From Agrypnia vestita (lineage: Eukaryota > Arthropoda > Insecta > Trichoptera > Phryganeidae), in the NCBI GenBank assembly GCA_016648135.1, contig JADDOH010000476.1:205572-269571 (forward strand): 64,000 nt of DNA. Reading direction: 5' to 3'. Positions within the stretch are counted from its first letter, which is position 1. Every line of letters begins with the position of its first letter. The notes below the pieces were generated by a model. The model was given only the letters and a program-made list of their open reading frames with translations, had not been told where the DNA came from and searched no databases. The translations under genes and the position numbers were made by a program. Positions 36,301 through 48,300 of the stretch are shown one piece after another.

Positions 36301-39300
36301 TTTACACTTAGGGCATTTCATAACTGGAAAGAAACATATTTTGCTTAAATGTAATAGTGACTCTAATTTTACATTCTTTTTGAGGACTGCGCTAAAATGT
36401 TGTAATGCAGGAGAGTGTAAGTTGAGGATAGTTTTGTGAATACAGTAGAACTCCGTCAATTTGAAGTCTAAGATACCAAAAACAAATTTTAATCGCGATG
36501 CGTTTCGCAATTTGAATTTCGAAATTCGCCAAAAATTGTAAAACTCATGAAAAAACTGATTTTTTCATACTTTTCATGAAATCATTAAAAAAACACAATA
36601 TTTAAAGATCGCGAAATTTCTATTCTTAAAGTAGGTATGTACATATTGACATATTTGCTGTTTTCACATTTTGGGACTTTCGTATTTTAAAAATTTCAAA
36701 TTATGGCGAATTTAGAATTATCGGGGTTCTGTATATAAACTTACAGTTATGTATTTGTAAACTTTCCCAAATTCAACATAAATATATAATTCTTTTCCTA
36801 ATAATTTTCTCGGCATTTTGTAATGTATTTTTCATCTCCACTGCTACTGACAATTTCGGAATCACCTTTTGTTTTTTCACGGAGTGTGCGGTATTTTAAT
36901 AATTATGTTTTGATTACTGTTAGTACTTTGAATATTTTTTCATTAATCTTTTTGCCACAATGATAGAAGTACTGACTTTTTTCAGGTGGTTTATTTTTAA
37001 ATATTATAACAGAACTGTTACAGAGATGGAAAAAATGATCCTAGTCTGTTTTTTAGCGAATTTGAATAACAGTCACATTCGTTTGAAACATCGGTCAGAA
37101 AGGTCATATACACATGGCAGGATATCCAAGAAGAAAACATTAATTTGTTGATGCTTTTTTACTTAAAAGGAGAAGAAAATCAATATTGGCCAGATGTATG
37201 AAAAGATATTGATTTAATGACCAAATTCCAGTTTTAGTAATCTTCTCATTTTGGTAGCACATAATTTTATTTATTTGGCCAAAAAAAATGTGAAAAATCT
37301 TGAATTTACCAGTTTTATTGAAATCAGGGTTGGCTGCATTATTCTCATCTGCTGCTAACGGCTGCTGGTTAAACCTTTCACTTAGTGCTTGATCTATTTT
37401 ATTTGCCTCATCTGTGACCGTCACAAACACTTCTCTGTATCTGGATATCTGTGAAATAAATCTGTATATACAGGGTGTACCAGAGCTAGCAGCAGAAACT
37501 TGGCAGGTAGATTCCTGACTATGTTATGAGTCTAAAATGTTCAAGCAACCATGACCTAATATATCAATAGTTATAGAGATATGCAATATCAAAATTTGCA
37601 TTTTTTTTCAATATTTCTTACTTATTTTTTGCAAAAAGTTGAACTATCATTACAGTAACTTATGTGATTATGAAAAATTCATTCGCTTTAATACAAATCG
37701 AATAAAATGATAAAAACCTTGCAAAAATTGAAAAAAGTTTTTTTCAGAAAATATTGGCGAATATAACAAATGCAAAAGTCTAGAAAAGCAGCCAAGACTG
37801 ACATTTGCTGCATCCCAAAAAAGTAATTCAATTTCTAATAACATCTTGATTTTTTACCCATGGCACTATAGAGACAGGTCTGTTGGAAGTATAATTTTTT
37901 TATTAGAATATAATAGAACCTAGATTTGTTTCATTATTTATTGTATAGCGAATGAAATAATATTAATCATATCTTAATAATAATAAATTTGAGTAGCTTG
38001 TTGATGTAGTGGTTATGACTCTCGCCTAGTGATCCAGTGGTTGGTGGTTTGGATTCCAGGATTCTAGGATACCAGCAAATAAGTCCTAGTTTCATAACAC
38101 AAGAGTTAAGCTTAATTTGAAAATAGTGAGAATATTGATGTGAAGCATATTCCTTGTTTGTTTGTTGTTTAAAAAAAAGTTTTAAAAAATGACTGTCGAT
38201 GCTGAAACTATTAGGTGAAGAAATTAAATTTTGATTGAAAATTGACAATATATTTTATTATATTAATGATATAACCACCGAGGAATTTCGGAAAGTTTTA
38301 AAAATGGTGTAATATTAGGTCCTTACATATGAAATTGGCGTTTAGTATGGGAGGAACATAAAGCCGATTTTTTTTTATTATGATATATTTATTTAATCAA
38401 AGTATGTACCATTGCTATCTATGCACTTTTGCCATCTCATAGGTAGTTCATCGATCCCTTTACTAAAAAAACCATTCGGACGGGAATCAATAAAATCTTT
38501 GAAGGCGGTTTGGACTGCCCCATCGGAGTTGAATTTTTTCCTTTGCAAGAAGTTATCCAAATTTCGAAAAAAATGGTAATCTGTTGGGGCAAGGTCCGGA
38601 GAGTACGGTGGATGTCTTAGACATTCCAATTGAAGCTCCTCTAATTTGGTAGCCGTCTGTTGTGCAGTGTGTGGTCTAGCGTTATCATGAAGCAGCAGTG
38701 GCCTAGAGCGATTAACCAGCCTCGGTTGTTTAGCAGCTAGCTTTTCCATCATGGTTTGCAGTTGCTGACAATAGACATCTGCCGTAATCGTCTGGCCAGA
38801 TTTAAGAAAGCTGTAGTGAACGACACCAGCACTAGTCACCAAACGCTCACAAGTAACTTTTTTGGAGTCAATTTTCGCTTGGGGCATGGTTTGGCTGGTT
38901 CGGCAGGGTTCAGCCATTGCGATGAGCGCTTCCGATTATCGTACAGGATCCACTTTTCATCACAGGTAATGATTCGATTTAAAATCCCTTCATTATGTGC
39001 CGGTTGAGTAATGCAACGCAGCAGTCAACGCGCGTTTGTTGATTTGCTTCACTCAATTCGTGAGGTACCCACCTTTCAAGCTTTTTCACCTTACCAATTT
39101 GCTTCAAGTGGATTAAAACAGTTTTATCACTAACACCGCAGCCTGCAGCTAACTCGGATGTGGTTTGCGATGGGTCCGCTTCCACAATAGCCTTCAATTC
39201 TTCATTATGAACTTTGGTCTCCGGCCGTCCACGGGGCTTGTTCTGCAGGTCGAAATTTCCAGAACGAAAACGTTGGAACCAAAAACGCACTGTGTTTTCT

Positions 39301-42300
39301 TTTGCGGCACCGTCGCCATACACATCATTAATCCTTCGAGCCGTTTCTGCAGCACTGGTACCACGGTGGAACTCGTACTCGTAAATAACGCGATATTTCA
39401 AGTTTTTCATTTTGTAAACTGAGTGACGCAAATAAAAAAACAATTGAGGAAAAAACAAATGAATTATAATTTTCAAAACACAAATACATGAGTAAATTGC
39501 TGTATAAATTTGGATTTGGAATTCCTAACCAAAGAGAAGATATTTGAGATCAAATTTGCCAGTACGGCAAAACGTCAATTTCATATGTAAGGACCTAATA
39601 ATAATTTTTATCAATATGATAAATTTGCATTAAATTTTAAAAAATAACACACTGCGCTCGGTGTAAACAACCGATAGCACGTGTCAGCTGACATCAAGTG
39701 TATAGTATTTCTGTTTAGCGTGAAGCAGTCATATGACTTTATCTCTTTCTTGCATAGATATCTCTCATTGATGTGTATCGGTATACGACATATTCTTGAA
39801 GTGCCATGACCAAAAATTACATTATTATGCTAACGCTAAGGATATTTTTTAAATCAATGAGCTTAATAAGTTAAGCATATACAGCAACCCGATCAAAATC
39901 GGTGCACAACATTTACACTATTAAAGAACTGGGAAAACTTTAACAATCTGACCTGTTGTGCCAAAACATCTTGCGGTCTCTTTCTCCCCTCACAGATCTC
40001 TTTTAGATCAGCCTCCAGCGCAGCCCGCAGGTGGGGCTTGGAAAAGCTGAGGCCCATAGCATCGTATCCCTCCACCAGACCCATGCCCAGCAGTCCCGGC
40101 ACAAAGTGTATATTGTCAGCCAGAGCCACGTACGACCGATTCTTTATTGTTTCAATGTGGTCGGCATGCGTTGCATCAGTGCCTATCAATAATGTGCATG
40201 AAAGTAAACTCAGCATTATCATTATTTTTTAAAATAATGTATGTATATGTAAATGATATATGTTTCTTTTTTAATTTTAGAGGAATTTAAAAATAATTTT
40301 TTATTACCAATTTCATGTTTTTCCATTAGTGCTATGAGATCTGCCTCCGTCAATAGATTGGGAGCTGAAGTCTGTCCATCAATTATATCCATCTGCGTGG
40401 GTAGAAATGTTTGACCTTCCTATAAATTTGAATTTATTACAGTAATAGCTTGTTGATGTGGTGGTCATGATGTTTGCCTAGTGATTTGGTGATCGGTGGT
40501 TCGAGTCCCATTCCAGGACACCAGCAAGTTAGTCCTATTTTCATAGCACAGGCTTTTGGCTTAGTTTGAGAATAGTAAGAATATTGATGCGACATGTATT
40601 TCGTGTTCGCATCTCTATTAAAAAAAAAAAAAATAGTAATAACAACCAGCATTCTAAGTGGTGGTCGTTTCGCCATATCATCTGTAGGCTTTACAACCCC
40701 TGGAGGAGAGTCCTGGTCTCCTCAAGAGTCTTCCTCCACTTTCGCGTTTCGCAATATACGACTTACTAAATGAAAGATCAATGTGATTAGAGAATTGTCC
40801 ATTAAAAAAAATTAAAGATTAGATTTATTAAGCATGATCTATCTTGAAGCTACCCTAAATAGAAACCAGTGAATGATGAAGTAATTTCTGACGTAGGTAC
40901 CAAAATGGGCGGAGAAAAATTCAAAGAAGCCTTTAAACTATTATATGATATAAATAAATGTTCGGAAGAAGAGAAAATTCCTGATGCCTGGCAAAATACA
41001 AAAGTGGAACTTCTATTTAAAAAAAAGTGACGGTGACAATCTTGAGAACTATCAGCCAATAAGATTGCTTTCACACCTCTATTGCCAAAAAAATTAACAA
41101 ATTGATTAACACAAAAATTCAACAAATATCAGCCTACAGAACAGGCTGGATTTCATCAGGGGTATAGAACTAGAGACCACATAAAACTCCAAATTGCTTA
41201 TCAAAAATTTAATGAAATACAACATTCACTTTTTTATCAACTACCGAAAGGCGTTTGACTTAATTGAGACGTGGGCAATCACACAAAGTCTGGAAAATGC
41301 AAGAATTGATTCAAGATAATATATGAAATTGATGAGGTTTCTTTATGCAAACGAAACCAGGGGTGTGATGATAAATGAAAATACAGAGACGAACAAATAT
41401 CAAGATTCAAAAAGGTGTCAGACAGGGAGATACTTAATCACTAAAACTACTCACTCTAGCTCTGGAAGATAATTTCAAAACCCTAACCACTTCCCGGGCG
41501 CGCGCTCACATGAGGGAATAAATTGTGTACCAGTTCAGGCAAGTGCACACATATATGCACTCCAACTTGTATTGAAAAATAATATTATTAAAAAAAAAAA
41601 AAAAATTACGTTATATTTTGTTTATCATTTGCTGATAGATCTGAAATTTAATTTATTAATCAATTGGTTTGAAGCTTAAATGATTGGGGTCGGTTGTATC
41701 AACATGGATTATAGTTTATTGAAATGAAAAGAAATGTTTTCGTTTACCAAAAACATGTAAAAAAAATTCACTCGGATGATTGAAAAAATAAACGGCACTC
41801 ATCTGAGTCGCCTCAGGTTTGCAGATGACATGGACATGAATGGACCGAAGATTATGATCAAGCATCTAAGAGAGCAGGACTAGAGATGAATATAAAAAAA
41901 ACACAGATTCTTATTTCTGCAAACAAATATCGTAATATTCTGTGTATAGTTTTCTGGGATATTCTGCCGTGTATACGTGACCTCTCTGGCCAACGTTTCG
42001 GATCCCATTGCAGAGTCCATCTACACGGCAGAATATCCCAGAAAACTATACACAGAAGATTCTGAACAGCGGTGAAAACCTAAGGACATTTTAAAATATC
42101 GTAATACATAGATGGAAATAAAAAAAAATAAAATAAAAACTGCAGAACTGCCTAGAAGGTTATTTTTGATTTGGGCTGCCTTCGGGAAGTTAAACCATAT
42201 CATCAAAGACCAAACAAGAGCAGCTTGTTGGTCTTGTGGCTAGGATTCTCGCCTCGCGATCCAAAGGTCGCGGATTCGAGCCTCACTCCAGACCAGCAAG

Positions 42301-45300
42301 ATAGTCCTATTTTCATAGCACAAGCTTTAGCTTAGTTTGAAAATAGTGAGAATATTGATGTGACACGTATTCCGTGTTCGCATCTCTATTTTTATTTTTA
42401 AAAAACACAATAATTTTGTTGTCTATCCGTCCGTCCATCTGTCTGTCCTCGTAGATTTGTGTAATGTTCGTAATTTCGTTTGAATTCGTGGCTAAAAAAC
42501 AGCCAGAAATGTGGCTTGAACCCAAGGCCACCAAACCCGAACTGGGTGATTAAAACATGTAGCTACAGCCACCTCTCCATAGACTGTCAAAAATATGCTA
42601 TAAATATATAATAAGACTTAGCAAAGACGCGAACCAATGTTCCATCATTTTTGACGGGTTACAGCTGGTTCATAATAAAGAAATTCCGATTTGTCTTAAA
42701 AGAAAGGTCTTTGATGCATGCATATTACCAATGATAACTTATGGACTGGAAACAACAACCCTTACAGTGAAAAGTGTCAATAAATTAAAATGCACACAAC
42801 GATTCATGGAACGGCAGATGCTTGGTGTAAGTCTCCAAGATAGAATAAGAAACAAAGAAATTAGACAGGGAACTAAAGTTGCCAATGTCATGGATCATCT
42901 TGCAAAATTGAAGTGGCAATGGGCAGGACATATCGCTAGACAGAGTGAGTGTCGGAAGGCCACCAAAGACAGGAATTGATGATGACATTATATGGATGGC
43001 GCCTGATGCGGAGGGGTCAAGGCAGAGATGGGTGGAAGAAATTGGAAGATGCCTATATAAAGCAGTGGAGAAAAGAAGGCTGAAGAAGAAGAAGACCTGG
43101 TTTAAGATTAAGATCTTCCCGAAAGGTGCATAAAATTCCATTCTGCATTAATGAGAAACACTGGAGAGAATGCTGGCATTATTTGTTAATTTACAAATTA
43201 ATTAAATCAATTTAAATTAAATGTGGAACAAAGTTGTGTGATTTTACAAGTTTTGCTTATGGATGACTCAATGCTCCAAAATACTACAGAGAAACGTCCT
43301 GGATGAAAGCGATACCCAGAACCGAAGAAGATACAACCTGAGAACGAGAAGAGCCGACCTCAGCAGCCTGTCTAGGCAATGAGTGCAAGGAAGAGGAAGA
43401 AGATACCAAGTCAAATATTTAAAATCAATTAATTATACCTGATAGACGTGGATTTCTTTTCCGGACCATTTGTCATAAGGATAAACATCCAAATAATTTC
43501 TAGCAATTATCATCAATCCACTTGCAGTAAATTTTTCTCCAGCTATATCAATATCAACAATGGTTTCGTGACCTTGGGCATCTTTAGAGCAACAGGCGAG
43601 GAATGAGCGTACTATAAACTCGTAAATCTTTTTATCATTTCCTGATAGATCTGAAATTTAATTTATTAATCAATTGGTTTGAAGCCTGAATGCTTGGGAT
43701 CGGTTGTATCAACGTGGATTATAGTTTATTTTTCGTAAAAACCATAGATTTTTACAAAAACAGGTTGTCTGAGTGGTGGAAAATGCAAAAATTGATGGTT
43801 TAAACGAAAGATTACTATAAAACAAGTTGATACAACCGGCCCTTAATCTTGCCTACTTATCCAGAGGTCGATAGATAAAACAAACTCATTTTCTTTTTGC
43901 ACATGTATTAATATAATTATAATTGCTGTTTTATTGGAGCTAAGTCAAGCGACGTTTATAAATAAAGAAATTGCCTCTGCTACTGGTTACTAAATATAGT
44001 ATATCTTACTAGTTACATGCTTGGTGGGGTGTATGGGAGGATGAGCTTGATCACATTTATTTCCCTGCCTGGGATTAGGTCCTCCCGAATCTAATATCCC
44101 TCTGGCAAATCCTCCCCAATCCGAGTCCTGTGTCTGATGTTCCACCAATGCAGTCAAGTTCAGCTCCTTAGGGTAAATATTTGTCTCGGTTCTGGGGTAG
44201 CTGATGATACCCTGGGTGTATAGCTTCTCGGCTATCTTCATGACTTCCTTTGCATTTATTCGGAGTTTACGAGAGCTGGTTTTTTCTAGTTCCTGAAATA
44301 TTTATGAGAAACAAACTTTTAATTTTTATCTCTACAAAAAGCTGAAAATTGACGGGCAACTGTTTTTAATTTACAGCTGCAAATAGACAGACAGAAAGCA
44401 AAAAAAAATACAGGAAGGTGTGGTACCTCTGGAGCAGATTTATGGAGATTATGCGAGTGGATCCTCGCATTAACTTTATAAATGTAATATGAATTATGGA
44501 ATCTTAATTTTTACATACTATGTAGTTATAAGATCTCACAAATAAATAATCTAAAAATACTTGAAATTAAGAAAAGTGTTAATATTAATTTGATTATAAT
44601 AAACAACCAGACAAAATTTGTGCACAACCCACTCTTGAATATTTTTCCATTTAACCTTCCAGCGGGCGCGCTGATTAATTTCCCTTGAGCGGGCGCGTGC
44701 TGTAAATTTTACATCATCAAGTTTTCTCCATGTAAATGTTGATTTCTTTATATAAATTATAGGGAATTGCTATAAGGTTATGAAAAATGATAAATGACAG
44801 TACTTTAAAAAATATATACATATTTGAATTAATTAAAGAAAAAACGAAACAGCACTCTAAATATGTTTATATATTTCAAAAGAAAATATTTTAACAACCT
44901 ATTAATCACAATTAAAATTTTCTGGTTTATGTCTTCTTAAACACGTCTTAAATAAATAAAAAAATACATATCGCTATAAAAGACACGATATAAATGAAAA
45001 ATAAATAGAAAAAAGTAGTTTATTTAATATACTTACACTTTAAGGCGCGCGTTGTAAAATTTACCTTCAACGGAAATTTCCAAATATCAATGAATAACAA
45101 AAACTTCTAAGCACACCCCATTCGTCTGTAGTTTAGAGAGACACTGACCCTCGAATAGCTCGGAGCTCGATGCTTGCGACTAAGTGGTAAAAGTGGGGGA
45201 AGCGATAAGGTGCAGTTGTCGTAAATTTTACGGCCGCACGCCCGTTGGAAGGTTAAGGTTCCATCCCCTTCAGATGACATTCCACAATTAACACCTCCGA

Positions 45301-48300
45301 CCCCCCCCCCTCTCCATCCCCTTCACCGTAACACATTTGCATGTTTTATCTTTTTCAATTTTAATACACAAAAAATCCTGAAGCAGAGAACATTGTTCTC
45401 GAAACATGTAGATTCTATATCTAATAAAGTGGTGAAAACAAGTGATTTGTGTTTTATTTTAATTATTGTAAATGATTTTCTATACCTAGGTGATTCATAT
45501 GATAAAGTTATTCTGATTACAATACATACTTAAAAACAAAAACAATATACAATAATTATTATTCTCTACCCCAATTACCTATGTAGTAAAGTGATAAAAA
45601 TACAAAATAAAACAGTGGATCCGAAACAAGGGGAGAGATAAAATAGGAACACTTACCCAAACACATAACACACATTATAACCTCATGATATATTTCATCA
45701 CATAAAAATAATTATTTTTACTATACAGGGTGTATCAGAGCTAGCAGCAGAAACTTTGCCGGTAGATTCCTGCCTATGTAATGAGTCTAAAATGTGCAAG
45801 CAACCATGACCTAATGTCAATAGTTATGGAGATATGCAATATCAAAGATTGCATTTTTTTCTCAATATTTCTGACTTATTTTTTGCAAAAAGTTGAACTA
45901 TCATTACAGTACAGTTGCCGGCAAACTTCCTGAAATTTTTTGGCGTAGTGGAGGAATGGATTTGAATGAAAGAAGATAAAATTTGGGTCTCTTTGGTGGA
46001 ATGGTAGATGCGCAAACTTCCCCCCACTACGCCGTAAAATTTCAAGATGTTTGCCGGTTACTATACTTATATCGATTACGAAAAATTCATTTGCTTTAAT
46101 ACAAGTCAAATAAAATGTTTATTTTTACAAGGTTTTTATCATTTTATTTAAGTTGTGTTGAAGCAAATGAATTTTTCATAATCGTTATAAGTTACTGTAA
46201 TGATAGTTCAACTTTTTGTAAAAAAATAAGTCAGAAATATTGAAAAAAAAATGTAAACTTTGATAACGCATATCTCCATAACTATTGATGTTAGGTCATG
46301 GTTGCTTGAACATTTTACACTCAAAACACAGGCAGTAATCTACCGGTAAAGTTTCTGCTGCTAGCTCTGGTACACCCTGTATATCTTTGTACTATGTTTT
46401 GTATCTATGTGCATACTATTGTAAACTATGCCTGTCTCAACACAGATATTTCTAGTGAGACAGGCACAGTCCAATCAAAAATTTTATATTCAACCTAAAT
46501 AAAAATAAACAAAATAAATAAATATACACTGTTCAAAAAATTTCTAACCTATGGTCAGCAAAAACACATTTACTCATAAACACTATACATATTTATTCCA
46601 GTGTCCTTCAAGATAGTCCCTTTGGTAATCCATACACTTCTCCATGCAATCTCGCCACGTTGGAAACACTTCTGGAACGCATATTTTGAAATGGTGTACA
46701 GCTGGACAGTTGCATACCGCATGTCTTCTATTGATACAAATCGGGTATCTTTCAGTGGCATTTTGAGCAATTTCAGCAATTTGAGCAATTGAGAGTAGGG
46801 AAGCTGAACGAATAAAACCAGGGATTGCTAAGTTGGCCAAGAAAGCCTGTATCAGATGCAAAGAATGGTAATTCCAAACAGAGTTGCTTCTGCACCGTCG
46901 TTAGCAGATTTGGCATGAATTTCGCAGACAATCTCTTCAAGTTTAAATCCTCCTTAGTCAAAATTGAATGTACCGATCCTATGCTTACTGTCATTCTCAA
47001 GTTCTTAAACTTGATATGATAAATCCTGAACGACCAAAGCCTGCTCTTGGACAATCACATTGTTATTTCATCCTTGTTGAGGGCCTTGTGTGTGGCTATT
47101 TTTGAAGCATACTGACCCTTATCCGTGAGATGCTCATAGCATCGTTCCCGAAAGCCTGTTGGATCTGGCAAATGATTTCCACTTAGGTATTGCAAATCTT
47201 TTGGCAGAATTTAATGCAATATCGCTGTTAAAGTTATTCTGTAATTTTTCACAACAATTGACAATCTGATGGGCACTAACTACACTTCGTCACTCAGAGG
47301 CTACACCCTAGTGCAACATGAGTGTGATGTCTTATAATAACTAATGAATATTGCTAATCACATGAATAACAAGAGTAAAATATAATAAGTAAATAAAAAC
47401 TAGTTCTTCATTAGTCGACGAAATATTCAGAATATTACAGAAAAATATTTGACTTACAATGGTGTCGAGGGGTAAAGGTCGCCATTTAGACTTGGGTTTA
47501 CTTTTGATGCTCTGCACAGTGGCCGTGGGATTCTCAGTGCAAATGTCGTGGATGACCAGACAAGCTTGTTCGTCGAATAGTCTAACTCTTTTCCATGCAA
47601 AGTCTACAGTCAGATCGTTCAGGGTGTGAGAAACTAAACAAAAATATTTATGTAATCAAATGATTTGCAATCAATTATCAATGCTTTGAAACTGAAAAAC
47701 AAACATAAAAACTGTTCACATCACCTATTGCTTTGATAAGAACGTAATGGGTAAATTGATTTGTAGATTTCTTTGCAATACTATATATCGGGAAACGTGT
47801 GTACAAGTACTACTATAATATAACTACCTTTCAATTTCCAAAACCTTTCTGACACAAAGTTTTCTACAGCCCTATAACGCTCCACAACGAATCCGAGAGT
47901 TGGAAACTGACACGAACCGTAGCTCACAAGACTCCTGGCCAACTTGTCAGGGAATACTTTCTGCAGTCGCAATGTTTGAAACCTGGTAAAGGCAGCACCT
48001 AAAATGTAAAATTAATACGAATATTATTAAAAATAGAAAGAGATTTTATCTTAAAAACAGGGAAAAATTGATGAATGTGCATATGTTCTACTCCAAGATG
48101 TAGATTGAGATGAGCGCCGTTTTTGTTCAGAGTGAAACAAAAACGGAATCATCTTACATCTTCGGACTGTTTGGAATGTGTTCAAATGCAATCTGAAAGG
48201 GGTTCAGCTATTCGTGACTGTTGAAGAAGAAGAACAATCAAAACAGAGGACTTCATCTGGCGAACCTGCTCCAAGGAAGACAAAAATGGTTCCAATGGCC

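Noticed and set aside
38315..39598. Functional mariner transposase
   Set aside because: TIRs and all three catalytic Asp blocks are present, but the frame is broken at least twice.
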